A stretch of DNA of 64,000 bases from Ruegeria atlantica (GCF_013032005.1 NZ_WQBE01000001.1:1096811-1160810); one strand, 5' to 3'; counted from the first letter of the stretch, positions 1-8,244 are shown. The notes: generated by a model not told the origin, from the sequence alone. Made by a program: numbers and translations.

Positions 1-252
1 TCAAAATCCCGCCCCGAAGGCTTTGTTAAGACGCTGGAAATACTGCGCGAGGAATGTGAGCCCGAACGTCTGATCCTGTTCGCTCGCGCCGTATCCCGCG
101 CGGATGAGGCGATCCGGGTTTCGACACTGGCCGAGGCAACGCCGGATATGGCGGACATGCAGACGGTGGTTATCGTGGGATCATCCCTGACTCGTGTGAT
201 TGATCGCAACAGCGCCCCGATCGTCTACACCCCGAGGTTCACACCGGAATGA
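1..252 (+). CDS. cobJ: Precorrin-3B C17-methyltransferase, 3' end only
   Basis: The window opens inside this gene. Frame 1 reads without a stop for 83 codons, beginning SKSRPEGF and ending RFTPE before a TGA at 250-252. The stretch matches the C-terminal end of the CobJ/CbiH SAM-dependent tetrapyrrole methyltransferases, including a VVIVGSSLTR strand and the YTPR end. CobJ methylates C17 of precorrin-3B and contracts the ring in the aerobic cobalamin pathway. The last 28 bases overlap the 3' end of cobK, which is transcribed convergently. The rest of the gene, and probably cobI and cobH, lie to the left of the window. The frame is not disrupted, so this is a cut at the window edge and not a pseudogene. 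Confidence 0.9.
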   Translation, partial: SKSRPEGFVKTLEILREECEPERLILFARAVSRADEAIRVSTLAEATPDMADMQTVVIVGSSLTRVIDRNSAPIVYTPRFTPE

Positions 253-974
253 GCCAGCCAGTCCAAAACCTGCGTAATGCTCGTCAGTTCGTGCCGTTGT
301 GGCAGGATCGGACGGTCGATCATCAGCACCGGCACGCCCAACGCCCGCGCGGCGTCCAGCTTGGCGCGCGCGCCGCTGCCGCCTGCGTTCTTGGACACGA
401 CCAATTCGATGTCATGGCGTTGCATCAGCGCCCGGTCATCCGCTTCGGTAAACGGCCCGCGCGACACAACCACATCGCAATTCGGCAAGGGCAATTCACC
501 GGGTTCATCCACCAGCCGCAGCAGGTAGTGGTGTTGGGGCTGGGCGGCGAAGTCCTCAAGGTGCATCCGCCCCACGGCCAGAAAGACACGTTGCGCCAGG
601 CCGGACAGGGCAGCCACTGCGCAGTCGATATGAGGAACGTGCTGCCAGCGGTCCCCGTCTTGTGCCGTCCAGGCCGGACGGGTCAGCGCGCCCAGTGGCA
701 GCCCGGTATCGCGGCAGGCTGTAATGGCGTTCCGACTCATTTGCGCGGCAAAGGGATGGGTGGCGTCGACCACGTGAGTTATCGCGTGATCGCAAAGGTA
801 CTGCGCCAACCCCTGCGCGCCGCCAAAACCACCGACACGCACAGGCAAGGGTTGCGGGCGGGGGTTATCGACCCGTCCGGCATAGGAATAGGTTGCCGGA
901 ACGCCCTGCGCGGCCACGGCCTTAGCCAGCGCGTTGGCCTCGGTCGTACCGCCAAGGATCAGGAGGTGTGTCAT
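225..974 (-). CDS. cobK: Precorrin-6A reductase
   Basis: A 249-residue protein with the CobK/CbiJ pattern: an N-terminal nucleotide-binding ILGGTTEA motif (residues 5-12), the VDATHPFA segment near residue 67, and VVSRGPF and VVSKNAGG segments in the C-terminal half. It reduces precorrin-6A with NADPH in the cytoplasm. The gene lies in reverse orientation inside an otherwise plus-strand cob cluster. Its 3' end overlaps cobJ by 28 bp, and its ATG (974 to 972) overlaps the cobL ATG (973-975) by two bases. A GGAG upstream on the minus strand, about ten bases from the ATG, lies inside the cobL coding sequence. Its promoter must therefore lie within cobL, or it is expressed from much further downstream. 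Confidence 0.93.
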   Translation of the reverse strand: MTHLLILGGTTEANALAKAVAAQGVPATYSYAGRVDNPRPQPLPVRVGGFGGAQGLAQYLCDHAITHVVDATHPFAAQMSRNAITACRDTGLPLGALTRPAWTAQDGDRWQHVPHIDCAVAALSGLAQRVFLAVGRMHLEDFAAQPQHHYLLRLVDEPGELPLPNCDVVVSRGPFTEADDRALMQRHDIELVVSKNAGGSGARAKLDAARALGVPVLMIDRPILPQRHELTSITQVLDWLAHSGVNLGV

Positions 975-2172
975 GCTTAAAGCTCCGTGGCTGACCGTTC
1001 TGGGCTTGGGCGAAGATGGACTGGATGGCCTGCCACCGGCAAGCCGTCAAGTGCTGGAACGCGCCGAAATCGTCATGGGCCCACCACGGCACCTGTCGCT
1101 GATCCCCGAGGCCGGTGCGCAAAGGGTTGAGTGGCCTGTGCCTTTCTCCGATGGCCTTCCGATGCTGGCCGGCTTTAGGGGCCGTCCGACTGTGGTTCTC
1201 GCCTCGGGCGATCCCTTCTGGTTTGGTGCAGGTTCAGTTATCGCGCGCAATTTCGAGGCTGGCGAATGGACTGCCCTGCCCGGCCAATCGACCTTTTCGC
1301 TGGCCGCTGCGCGATTGGGCTGGCCGCTAGAGACCACGCTGACCTTCGGCCTGCACGCGGCCCCGCTGACCCGGTTGCGTCCTGATCTGGCACCGGGAGT
1401 ACGTGCCATCCTGCTGTTACGGGACGGCAAGGCGGTGGCGGAACTGGCGACCTATTTGACCGAAACCGGTTTTGCCGACACCCGCCTGCATGTGATGGAG
1501 GCTCTGGGCGGCCCTCGAGAACGGGCGCGAAGTGTATCGCTGACCGAAGCGCTGCTGGGCGGATTCGACCACCCGGTCTGCGTCGGGCTTGAGGTTGCAG
1601 GCGAAGGCCGCGCCTTTCCAAAGGCGTCGGGCAAGCCGGACGAGATATTTGAAACCGATGGCCAAATCACCAAGCGCCCCGTGCGGGCATTAACTCTGTC
1701 GGCACTGGCGCCGCAGCGGGGCGAACACCTTTGGGATATCGGCGGCGGCACGGGTTCGATCAGCATCGAATGGCTGATGTGTGACCCGACCCTGACGGCC
1801 ACAACCATCGAACCCCGCGCAGATCGCGCCGAGCGCATTCGGCGCAACGCTGATACGCTGGGCCAGGACCGATTGAATGTTGTGCACGGCACTGCTCCGG
1901 GCTCACTGGGTGGTCTGACCTTGCCGGACGTGGTTTTCATCGGCGGTGGTCTCAGCACCGAACTGATGGAATGGCTGCAAGCCGCCCTACCCAAAGGCAC
2001 AAGGCTGGTCGCCAACGCGGTGACGTTGGAAAGCGAAGCTTTGCTCGCGCAGTGGCAGGACAAGCTGGGCGGCGAGCTGTTGCGGATCGAACTGGCGCAA
2101 GCCTCGGCACTTGGCCCCCGGCGCGGCTGGAAGTCCGCTTATCCGGTGGTGCAGTGGAGCGTCACCCTATGA
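973..2172 (+). CDS. cobL: Precorrin-6Y C5,15-methyltransferase (decarboxylating)
   Basis: A 399-residue two-domain enzyme. Residues 1 to about 200 form a CbiE-like tetrapyrrole methylase domain (LTVLGLGEDG start, VVLASGDPFWFG motif). The C-terminal half is a CbiT-like Rossmann methyltransferase with the DIGGGTGS SAM-binding loop. It methylates C5 and C15 of precorrin-6Y and decarboxylates the acetate side chain. The ATG at 973 is chosen because AGGAGGTG at 961-968 is an excellent ribosome binding site; the frame is open another 13 codons upstream, but these lie over the start of cobK. The stop overlaps the start of cobE (ATGA at 2169-2172), so translation is probably coupled. Confidence 0.94.
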   Translation: MLKAPWLTVLGLGEDGLDGLPPASRQVLERAEIVMGPPRHLSLIPEAGAQRVEWPVPFSDGLPMLAGFRGRPTVVLASGDPFWFGAGSVIARNFEAGEWTALPGQSTFSLAAARLGWPLETTLTFGLHAAPLTRLRPDLAPGVRAILLLRDGKAVAELATYLTETGFADTRLHVMEALGGPRERARSVSLTEALLGGFDHPVCVGLEVAGEGRAFPKASGKPDEIFETDGQITKRPVRALTLSALAPQRGEHLWDIGGGTGSISIEWLMCDPTLTATTIEPRADRAERIRRNADTLGQDRLNVVHGTAPGSLGGLTLPDVVFIGGGLSTELMEWLQAALPKGTRLVANAVTLESEALLAQWQDKLGGELLRIELAQASALGPRRGWKSAYPVVQWSVTL

Positions 2173-2537
2173 TCGTCGCGGGATTGGGATTTTCATCTAC
2201 GGCCACGTTGGACAGCCTGCGCGCGGCCTTTGACCGGGCCAGCGACGGGCAGCGCGTGGATGCGCTGGCCACGGTGGCGAACAAAGACGGACATCCTGCG
2301 TTGATCGAATTCGCCTCGGCCATCGCACTGCCCTTGCATTTCGTCGCCCCTGCCGATCTGGCCGGGCAGCGCACGCTCACCTGCTCGAACCGCAGCCGCG
2401 CCACGTATGGCACCGGCAGCGTGGCCGAAGCATCCGCCCTTGCCGCTGCCGGATCCGGCGCGCGGCTGACCTCACCCAGACAAATCTCAGACGACCGGCT
2501 GGCCACCTGCGCCATAGCCATCGGAGGACAAACATGA
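2169..2537 (+). CDS. cobE: CobE/CbiG C-terminal family cobalamin biosynthesis protein
   Basis: A 122-residue protein starting [13 protein letters not shown], the hallmark of the CobE/CbiG_C fold, with the [10 protein letters not shown] and [12 protein letters not shown] segments usual for the family. In aerobic cobalamin producers CobE occurs as a free-standing small protein; its exact step is less well settled than those of its neighbours, though it is required in some species. It starts in the cobL stop (ATGA) and ends across the start of cobM, which begins at 2534. This tight packing supports the ATG at 2169 over an upstream start in the same frame, which would lie inside cobL. Length and position agree with CobE of other Rhodobacterales. 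Confidence 0.87.
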   Translation: MIVAGLGFSSTATLDSLRAAFDRASDGQRVDALATVANKDGHPALIEFASAIALPLHFVAPADLAGQRTLTCSNRSRATYGTGSVAEASALAAAGSGARLTSPRQISDDRLATCAIAIGGQT

Positions 2538-3328
2538 CTGTTCATTTCATTGGCGCCGGACCGGGCGCTGCCGACCTGCTGACCCTGCGCGGACGTGATA
2601 TCATCGCGTCATGCCCTGTATGCCTTTACGCCGGGTCGCTGGTGCCCGAGGAAATCCTTGGTCACTGTCCCGAGGACGCAAAGATCATAAACACCGCGTC
2701 GATGGATCTGGATCAGATCATGGCCGAGATCGAGACCGCACATCAGGCTGGTCAGGATGTGGCGCGCCTGCATTCCGGCGACCTGTCGGTCTGGTCAGCG
2801 ATGGGTGAACAAATCAGACGGCTGAAAGAGATGGGCATCCCGGTCAGCGTGACGCCGGGCGTGCCGTCCTTTGCAGCTGCGGCGGCTTCACTGGGAACCG
2901 AGCTGACCCTGCCTGGACTGGCACAATCCGTGGTGCTGACCCGGACGCCGGGCCGTGCATCCTCGATGCCCGAAGGTGAGACGCTGGAGAATTTTGCCCG
3001 CACCGGTGCTACTTTGGCCATTCACCTGTCGATCGGCAATCTGGACAAGGTGATTGCCGATCTGACCCCCGCCTATGGTGCGGACTGCCCGGTGGCCGTG
3101 GTGTATCGCGCCAGTTGGCCGGATGAGAGGATCATCCGCGCCACGCTGGACACCTTGAAAGAGGCGCTGGATGAAAGCATCTCGCGCACCGCACTGATCA
3201 TGGTGGGCCCGGCGCTGGCAGGCGAAGGGTTCGATGAAAGCTGCCTGTATTCAAAGGATTACGACCGCCGCTATCGTCCGCAAAGTGCCGATAGCCCGTG
3301 GTCAAGCTGGAGCCACGGTGATGACTAA
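2534..3328 (+). CDS. cobM: Precorrin-4 C11-methyltransferase
   Basis: A 264-residue SAM-dependent methylase of the CobM/CbiF family. Visible motifs are the N-terminal [15 protein letters not shown] loop, [21 protein letters not shown] near residue 77 and [10 protein letters not shown] near residue 110. It adds the C11 methyl group to precorrin-4. It starts within the last codon of cobE (ATGA-type overlap with the stop at 2535-2537), with GGAGG at 2522-2526 as ribosome binding site. Its own stop lies eight bases inside cobB. It continues the plus-strand cob operon and nothing in the frame looks damaged. Confidence 0.94.
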   Translation: MTVHFIGAGPGAADLLTLRGRDIIASCPVCLYAGSLVPEEILGHCPEDAKIINTASMDLDQIMAEIETAHQAGQDVARLHSGDLSVWSAMGEQIRRLKEMGIPVSVTPGVPSFAAAAASLGTELTLPGLAQSVVLTRTPGRASSMPEGETLENFARTGATLAIHLSIGNLDKVIADLTPAYGADCPVAVVYRASWPDERIIRATLDTLKEALDESISRTALIMVGPALAGEGFDESCLYSKDYDRRYRPQSADSPWSSWSHGDD

Positions 3329-4637
3329 CCCCCCGGGTCTTCTGATTTCTGCCCCGTCCTCGGGAACAGGTAAGACAACGGTCATGCTGGGCCTATTGCG
3401 GGCATTGGCCGAGGATGGGCTGACCGTGCAACCATTCAAAAGCGGCCCGGACTATATCGACCCTGCCTTTCATAAGGCTGCTGCCGGGCGCTCCTCGTTC
3501 AATCTGGACAGTTGGGCTATGGGTGACCCGTTGCTGAGTGCGATTTCGGCGCAGGCTGAGGGTGCGGATATCGTGGTCGCCGAGGGATCGATGGGGCTGT
3601 TTGACGGCGTCGCCAAGCCGGGCGAGCTGGGGCACGGGTCCAGCGCCGAAACCGCCCAGCGCATGGGCTGGCCTGTGGTGCTGGTGCTGGATGTGGGCGG
3701 TCAGGCGCAATCAGCGGCGGCAACTGCACTGGGGTTTCGGATGTACAACTCCGACCTGCCGTTTGCCGGTGTAGTCCTGAACCGTTGCGCCAGCCCGCGG
3801 CACGAGCGTCTGACGCGTCTGGGTATGGAGCGCGCGGGTCTGCCAGTTCTGGGAGTTTTGCCCCGGCGCGGTGATCTGACCCTGCCGGAACGCCATCTGG
3901 GCCTGATACAGGCGGTCGAGCATCCTGATCTGGAAAGCGCAATTGTCGGCTATGCCGCGTTTCTGCGCGAACATGTGGATCTTGAGGCGGTCAAGGCGGC
4001 GGCTTCCTCAGGCCCCAATGGGCCATCGTCAGCCGCACTGCCGCGCCCTCCGGCGCAACGGATTGCGCTGGCCCGCGATGCCGCATTTTCCTTTACCTAC
4101 CCGCATTTGCTTGAGGGATGGCGCACAGCGGGTGCAGAAATTCTACCGTTTTCACCTCTGGCAGACGAGGCACCTGCTGCAGATGCCGATCTGGTCTGGC
4201 TGCCTGGTGGCTATCCGGAACTGCATGCTGGCACGCTAGCCACCGCCAACACGTTCCAGACCGGACTGCGCAAACACGCTGAGTCCAAACCCGTGCATGG
4301 GGAATGCGGTGGATACATGGCGCTGGGACAGGCCTTAATCGACAAAGACGGCGAGCGACATCAGATGGCAGGCCTGCTGGGGCTGGTGACCTCGTATGAA
4401 AAGCGCAAGTTCAATCTGGGGTATCGGCGCGCAGAATTGCTGGCCCCGATGCCCGGTTTTGCAGCCGACACGGCTCTGCGGGGGCATGAATTCCATTATT
4501 CGTCGATCGTAGAACAGCCGGACGCACCGCTGGCGCGGGTGTTTGATGCTGAAGGTGCTGAAGGGCCGCAAACAGGTTCGGTGCGAGGGAACGTCACCGG
4601 TACGTTCTTTCACCTGATCGCCGAGGCCTCGGTATGA
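3321..4637 (+). CDS. cobB: Cobyrinate / hydrogenobyrinate a,c-diamide synthase
   Basis: A 438-residue ATP-dependent amidase. The N-terminus carries a P-loop [11 protein letters not shown] (residues 8-18) of the dethiobiotin-synthetase type, followed by KSGPDYIDP. The C-terminal third is a class I glutamine amidotransferase with the nucleophile motif HGECGGYM and a downstream GHEFHYS histidine. It amidates the a and c side chains using glutamine. ATG 3321 gives MTNPPG, directly before the P-loop strand, and overlaps the cobM stop by eight bases. An earlier in-frame ATG at 3234 would add 29 residues lying inside cobM and is less likely. A Pro/Ala-rich linker near residues 230-250 joins the two halves. 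Confidence 0.93.
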   Translation: MTNPPGLLISAPSSGTGKTTVMLGLLRALAEDGLTVQPFKSGPDYIDPAFHKAAAGRSSFNLDSWAMGDPLLSAISAQAEGADIVVAEGSMGLFDGVAKPGELGHGSSAETAQRMGWPVVLVLDVGGQAQSAAATALGFRMYNSDLPFAGVVLNRCASPRHERLTRLGMERAGLPVLGVLPRRGDLTLPERHLGLIQAVEHPDLESAIVGYAAFLREHVDLEAVKAAASSGPNGPSSAALPRPPAQRIALARDAAFSFTYPHLLEGWRTAGAEILPFSPLADEAPAADADLVWLPGGYPELHAGTLATANTFQTGLRKHAESKPVHGECGGYMALGQALIDKDGERHQMAGLLGLVTSYEKRKFNLGYRRAELLAPMPGFAADTALRGHEFHYSSIVEQPDAPLARVFDAEGAEGPQTGSVRGNVTGTFFHLIAEASV

Positions 4638-5362
4638 GCGGTTTCGTATCCTTCATAGGTTCCGGCCCCGGCGATCCTGAGCTTTTGACCCTGAAGGCGG
4701 TCGACCGGATGCAAAAAGCAGATGCGGTGCTGTTTGATGACCTCAGCAGCGGCCCAATCCTAAGTCATGCGCATGACGATGCAGATCTGGTGGGCGTGGG
4801 CAAACGGGCCGGGCGACCCTCACCCAAGCAGGATCACGTAAGCCGTCTGTTGGTGGATTACGCCAAGACCGGTGCTCGCGTGGTGCGATTGAAATCTGGT
4901 GATGGCGGGTTGTTCGGCAGACTGGAGGAAGAACTGGTTGCCCTGCGTGCGGCCGGGATCGAATATGAAATCATCCCTGGCATCCCCTCGGCGGTTGCGG
5001 CGGCGGCAGCAGCAGGAATACCCCTGACACGACGCCTGACTGCGCGGCGGGTGCAATTTGTCACTGGCCACGATGTCAGCGGCAAACTGCCCGAAGATCT
5101 GAACCTGCCCGCGCTGGCCGATCCGGACGCAACGACCGTGGTGTTCATGGGCAAACGGACCTTTCCCCTGTTGGTAAATGCGCTGCATGAGCATGGCCTG
5201 CCGTTGGAGACACCTGCCCTAATGGCCGAATCCGTATCGACTCCCGACCAGAGCCTGCACCGTGCAACAATTGGCGCGCTGTCGCAAAAGCTGGAGGCCG
5301 AGATCGGCACAGCCCCGGCGCTGATCCTGTATGGCCCGTTGGCAGAGTTCGACGATGTTTGA
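4634..5362 (+). CDS. cobA: Uroporphyrinogen-III C-methyltransferase (SUMT)
   Basis: A 242-residue methylase with the standard SUMT signatures: FIGSGPGDPELLTLKA at the N-terminus, VRLKSGDGGLFGR near residue 85, and EIIPGIPSAVAAAA near residue 112. It makes precorrin-2 from uroporphyrinogen III, the branch point from haem to cobalamin and sirohaem. There is no CysG-type dehydrogenase/ferrochelatase domain, so this copy is dedicated to corrin synthesis. The start overlaps the cobB stop (ATGA, 4634-4637) and the stop overlaps cobF by eight bases. In the second half, FVTGHDVSG is present, as in the bacterial SUMT family. Confidence 0.93.
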   Translation: MSGFVSFIGSGPGDPELLTLKAVDRMQKADAVLFDDLSSGPILSHAHDDADLVGVGKRAGRPSPKQDHVSRLLVDYAKTGARVVRLKSGDGGLFGRLEEELVALRAAGIEYEIIPGIPSAVAAAAAAGIPLTRRLTARRVQFVTGHDVSGKLPEDLNLPALADPDATTVVFMGKRTFPLLVNALHEHGLPLETPALMAESVSTPDQSLHRATIGALSQKLEAEIGTAPALILYGPLAEFDDV

Positions 5363-6098
5363 GTTGTCTCTAATCGGAATTGGCACTGGCAACCCGGATC
5401 ACGTGACCTTGCAAGGGGCAAATGCCATCCGCGATGCAGACCTGATCCTGATCCCGCACAAGGGCGAGAACAAGGCTGATCTGGCCGGGTTGCGCGAAGA
5501 GATCATTGCAGCTGTGACTGACACTCCGCCGCAGATCGCCTATTTCGACATTCCCAAGCGCCGGGCTGATAATGGCTATCTGCGTGGGGTCGACGAATGG
5601 CATGATGCCATTGCCCTGCGCTGGCACGAGGCGATTGCGGCCCACCCGAATGCGCGACAAGTGGCACTGCTGATCTGGGGCGACCCGTCGCTTTATGACA
5701 GCTCGCTGCGAATCGCGTCGCGGCTGGACCCTCAGCCCACGACACGGGTGATCCCTGGCATCACCGCGCTGCAGGCATTGACGGCCGCCCACGCCATCCC
5801 GATCAATGATCTGGGCGCGCCTTTTGTTGTGACCACCGGACGGCGGATCAGAGATGAAGGCTGGCCGGCAACTGCCTCGAAAGTAGCGGTAATGCTGGAT
5901 GGCGAGTGTTCGTTTCAATCCCTGGACATGGCCGATTATGACATCTGGTGGGGTGCCTATGTCGGCATGAAAGAGGAAATCCTGATCAAAGGCGCTTTGA
6001 CCGATGTGGCGCAGGAGATTCTGGACACCCGCGCCAAGGCACGTGCCGATCATGGCTGGATCATGGATATCTATTTGCTGAAAAAGCGCGTGATCTGA
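5355..6098 (+). CDS. cobF: Precorrin-6A synthase (deacetylating)
   Basis: A 247-residue methylase that methylates C1 of precorrin-5 and releases acetate. The start MFELSLIGIGTGNPDHVT is typical of CobF, as are the LIWGDPSLYDS loop (about residue 107) and RVIPGITALQAL. CobF exists only in the oxygen-dependent pathway, so this gene, with the CobJ, CobK and CobL forms nearby, identifies the aerobic route. ATG 5355 was chosen because it places the conserved FELSLIG strand at the N-terminus and overlaps the cobA stop. It is the last cob gene of the operon; I see no terminator between its stop at 6098 and the riboswitch that follows. Confidence 0.93.
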   Translation: MFELSLIGIGTGNPDHVTLQGANAIRDADLILIPHKGENKADLAGLREEIIAAVTDTPPQIAYFDIPKRRADNGYLRGVDEWHDAIALRWHEAIAAHPNARQVALLIWGDPSLYDSSLRIASRLDPQPTTRVIPGITALQALTAAHAIPINDLGAPFVVTTGRRIRDEGWPATASKVAVMLDGECSFQSLDMADYDIWWGAYVGMKEEILIKGALTDVAQEILDTRAKARADHGWIMDIYLLKKRVI

Positions 6099-6159
6099 CC
6101 TAAAAGGTCGCAAATGACGATTGCACCAGCGGCACCATAGAGGCTAAATGAACGCGTCT

Positions 6160-6345
6160 GGTCCTGCCGGAGACATCCGGATGCTAAGAGGGAATGTGGT
6201 GCGACTGCCATGGCAGCCAAATCCACAGCCGCCCCCGCGACTGTAAGCGGAGAGCCCCTGTTCAACCAGCCACTCCTGTTCTCAGGGGGAAGGCGAACAG
6301 AGGCATCGACCCGCAAGCCAGGAGACCTGCCAGGCGACAATTGAA
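6160..6345 (+). promoter_or_regulatory. Cobalamin (AdoCbl) riboswitch upstream of cbtB
   Basis: The leader carries the conserved pieces of the cobalamin riboswitch in order: CTAAGAGGGAA at 6184-6194, GCCCCCGCGACTGTAAGCGG at 6231-6250, and the B12-box AAGCCAGGAGACCTGCC at 6315-6331. The paired GCCGGA/TCCGG arm near 6167-6180 closes the 5' part. Edges are approximate. The B12-box ends about 54 bases before the cbtB ATG; a GC-rich stretch at 6348-6368 lies next to the AAGGAG ribosome binding site, so control is probably at translation start. High cobalamin should shut off cobalt import. Confidence 0.92.
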
Positions 6346-6384
6346 ACACCGGCCGTCGGGTGCGGCGGCAAAGGAGAATAAAAG

Positions 6385-6555
6385 ATGGCAACACAAACGC
6401 AAACAGCATCCGCCTCGCGCGCTGGTATCCTTCCGGTCATGTTCGCGGTGGTACTGGGTCTGGGTATCATCACCCTGACCGGTCACGTACAGGCCGCAGC
6501 GCTGCATGACGCAGCACACGACGTGCGCCACGCGACCGGCTTCCCCTGCCACTAA
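6385..6555 (+). CDS. cbtB: CbtB family cobalt transporter subunit
   Basis: A 56-residue membrane protein reading MATQTQTASASRAG, one hydrophobic helix (LPVMFAVVLGLGIITLTG, about residues 16-33), then a His-rich tail HDAAHDVRHATGFPCH at the C-terminus. This layout, one helix and a metal-binding-looking tail, is diagnostic of CbtB, the small partner of CbtA in a predicted cobalt importer. AAGGAG at 6371-6376 is the ribosome binding site. The gene lies directly downstream of a cobalamin riboswitch and four bases before cbtA, which fits cobalt supply for corrin synthesis. Transport specificity is inferred from family and context, not from the sequence alone. Confidence 0.92.
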   Translation: MATQTQTASASRAGILPVMFAVVLGLGIITLTGHVQAAALHDAAHDVRHATGFPCH

Positions 6556-6559
6556 GACC

Positions 6560-7258
6560 ATGTTCAGTCGTATACTGACCAGCGCGTTGTTCGCTGGTGC
6601 TGCAGCGGGGCTGATAGCCGCCTTGCTGCAGTTGGTCTTTGTGCAACCTGTTTTGTTGCACGCAGAGCTGTACGAAACCGGTGAGTTGGTGCATTTCGGA
6701 GCCGAAGCCGTTTCGGCGCATCCCGAATTGCCGGGCATGTTCTCGGAACTGACCCGTGACGCGCTGAGCGTCATCTTTACCATGCTGACCTATACCGGTT
6801 ACGCGCTGCTGATGGTTGCCCTGATGTCCGTGGCCGAAGGCCAGGGCCACACGATTGATGGCCGCACCGGCGTGCTTTGGGGTCTGGCTGGGTTCATCGC
6901 CTTTCATCTGGCGCCTGGCTTTACCCTGGCACCAGAGGTGCCTGGTGTAGCGGCGGCTGACGTCTATGCCCGACAGGTCTGGTGGTTTGCCACTGTTGGT
7001 GCTGCGCTTGTTGCGCTGTGGTTGATTGCGTTTGGCGGCAACCTGATCAGCTATGTGATCGCAGCGGCCCTGTTGCTGGCACCACACCTGATCGGTGCGC
7101 CCGAACCGGATGTGTTCACCGGCCCCGTCCCGACCGAGATCGGCGCCTTGTTCGCCGCTCGCGCCTTTGGCATCGGTCTGGTGGCCTGGGTTCTGGTCGG
7201 TGCCTTTGCCGGGTATTTCTGGCAAAGCGAAGGCAAACGCGTCGAAGCAGCGGCCTGA
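6560..7258 (+). CDS. cbtA: CbtA family cobalt transporter subunit
   Basis: A 232-residue integral membrane protein with about five to six hydrophobic segments. It starts MFSRILTSALFAGAAAGLIAALLQL, and later segments include GLAGFIAFHLAPGF with a membrane-embedded His that is typical of CbtA and FATVGAALVALWLIAFGG. It is the channel-like partner of CbtB. The ATG at 6560, four bases after cbtB, is chosen over an in-frame ATG at 6506 that would lie inside cbtB. The gene is followed by a strong rho-independent terminator. The GLAGFIAFHLAPG motif, length and pairing make the family secure; cobalt as substrate is supported by the riboswitch and the cob operon upstream. Confidence 0.92.
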   Translation: MFSRILTSALFAGAAAGLIAALLQLVFVQPVLLHAELYETGELVHFGAEAVSAHPELPGMFSELTRDALSVIFTMLTYTGYALLMVALMSVAEGQGHTIDGRTGVLWGLAGFIAFHLAPGFTLAPEVPGVAAADVYARQVWWFATVGAALVALWLIAFGGNLISYVIAAALLLAPHLIGAPEPDVFTGPVPTEIGALFAARAFGIGLVAWVLVGAFAGYFWQSEGKRVEAAA

Positions 7259-7273
7259 TCCTCTCATATAATG

Positions 7274-7306
7274 ACGCGCCGGGTTCTGCCCGGCGCGTTT
7301 CTTTTT
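7274..7306 (+). terminator. Rho-independent terminator after cbtA
   Basis: A perfect 10-bp stem, ACGCGCCGGG at 7274-7283 and CCCGGCGCGT at 7289-7298, has a five-base loop and is followed by TTTCTTTTT. It ends the riboswitch-cbtBA transcript before the His-rich gene at 7326, which therefore needs read-through or its own promoter. Confidence 0.92.
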
Positions 7307-7325
7307 GCCCTAAAGGAAAGAAAAA

Positions 7326-7820
7326 ATGGCACGCTCACTTGCCCTTTTTGCAATCGGCCTTGTGTTCGGTGGTGGTGCTGGTTTTGTGCTGGCGGCAGCC
7401 AATGGCGTCACGTTTGACGGCCACGATCATGGCGATCCGTCCCATCACGGCGGCGCGCATGCTGAAGCGATGGCCCATGACCATTCGACCACGGTAAACC
7501 TGCCCGCAGGGGCGGACGCCCCCAGCGTTGCAATCGCGCTGACCCAGGACCCGATGGCCGGGTGGAACCTGCACGTCATGCCGCAGAATTTCCGGTTTGC
7601 CCCGGAAAACGCGTCAACAGCCGATGTAGACGGCGAAGGCCACGCGCATGTTTACATCAATGGCGAGAAACTAGCCCGGCTCTACGGCAACTGGATACAC
7701 ATCCCCGACCTTCCGAAGGGAGAGGTCGAGGTTTCGGTTTCGCTGAACGCAAACAGCCACAGTGCACTGACGGTCGACAACGTACCGGTCAGCGCTGCCG
7801 TGACCGTTCAGGTCGATTAA
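7326..7820 (+). CDS. His-rich exported protein of unknown function
   Basis: A 164-residue protein. Residues 1-25 form an N-terminal hydrophobic segment (LALFAIGLVFGGGAGFVLAAA), a signal peptide or membrane anchor. It is followed by a metal-binding-looking stretch with about nine His between residues 33 and 60 (GHDHGDPSHHGG, then HAEAMAHDHS). The remainder is a beta-rich domain with HLHVMP-like WNLHVMPQNF, GHAHVYINGEKLARLYG and a basic/acidic C-terminus. The HVYINGEK-LY-NW pattern suggests a small copper/cobalt-chaperone-like fold, but I do not recognise a named family. AAAGGAAAG precedes the ATG. Position after cbtBA and beside a DUF1636 gene suggests a role in metal capture in the periplasm; this is inference. 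Confidence 0.8.
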   Translation: MARSLALFAIGLVFGGGAGFVLAAANGVTFDGHDHGDPSHHGGAHAEAMAHDHSTTVNLPAGADAPSVAIALTQDPMAGWNLHVMPQNFRFAPENASTADVDGEGHAHVYINGEKLARLYGNWIHIPDLPKGEVEVSVSLNANSHSALTVDNVPVSAAVTVQVD

Positions 7821-8161
7821 AGCGCCGGTATCCGCGCGCGCAAACACATCCGAAGTCGCCCGCAGGGTCGGGCGTCTTCGATCCAACCTGCGGGGCTGTC
7901 CAGATAGGCTTTGCAGGTTGCGGCGATGTCTTCGGCATCGGTAACGATATTTACCCCCGAAAACACGTAAGACGCCCGTCCTGCGGCCTGCAATGCCAAT
8001 GCGGTCGGCTCAGCGCAGCCACTGAAACAGGCGTGATCCGAGATGACGACCCGACCATTCAGCCCTGCACGCACTAACGCGTCATCCACGGCCTGCCTCT
8101 CGGCCACTCGGTCACGCGTTCCCGCACAACTGCTGCAAATCAATAGGCGTATCGGGTTCAC
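7817..8161 (-). CDS. DUF1636 family ferredoxin-like metal-binding protein
   Basis: A 114-residue protein from GTG 8161 beginning (M)NPIRLLICSSCAG. It carries the CSSC and CFSGC cysteine pairs of the thioredoxin-like [2Fe-2S] ferredoxin fold, with the ISDHACFSGCAEPTALALQ segment typical of DUF1636. The family is often found near cobalamin genes, where its job is unknown. The frame stays open to another GTG at 8272. I prefer 8161 because it puts the CxxC strand at the N-terminus, as in relatives, and has GAGG six bases upstream. Its stop shares the bases TTAA with the stop of the His-rich gene (7817-7820), so the two converge. The C-terminal RPCGRLRMC adds two further cysteines. Confidence 0.82.
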   Translation of the reverse strand: MNPIRLLICSSCAGTRDRVAERQAVDDALVRAGLNGRVVISDHACFSGCAEPTALALQAAGRASYVFSGVNIVTDAEDIAATCKAYLDSPAGWIEDARPCGRLRMCLRARIPAL

Positions 8162-8228
8162 GTGTGGCCTCGTGTTTGATGGATTGCATGTTTCTGCGGC
8201 TTTCTGGACGTCGGCGCAATCCTGAATA

Positions 8229-8244
8229 CGCACGGAAATGTGCG
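8229..8244. promoter_or_regulatory. Short inverted repeat between divergent DUF1636 and DUF302 genes
   Basis: CGCAC at 8229-8233 and GTGCG at 8240-8244 form an inverted repeat with a six-base spacer in the 141-bp gap between the DUF1636 start (GTG 8161) and the DUF302 start (8303). It could be an operator or leader hairpin. It is short and may be chance in GC-rich DNA. Confidence 0.3.

Noticed and set aside
249..980. 243-codon open frame on the plus strand over cobK
   Set aside because: It is antisense to a well-recognised cobK, reads as Arg/Gly/His-rich sequence without family motifs and has no ribosome binding site.
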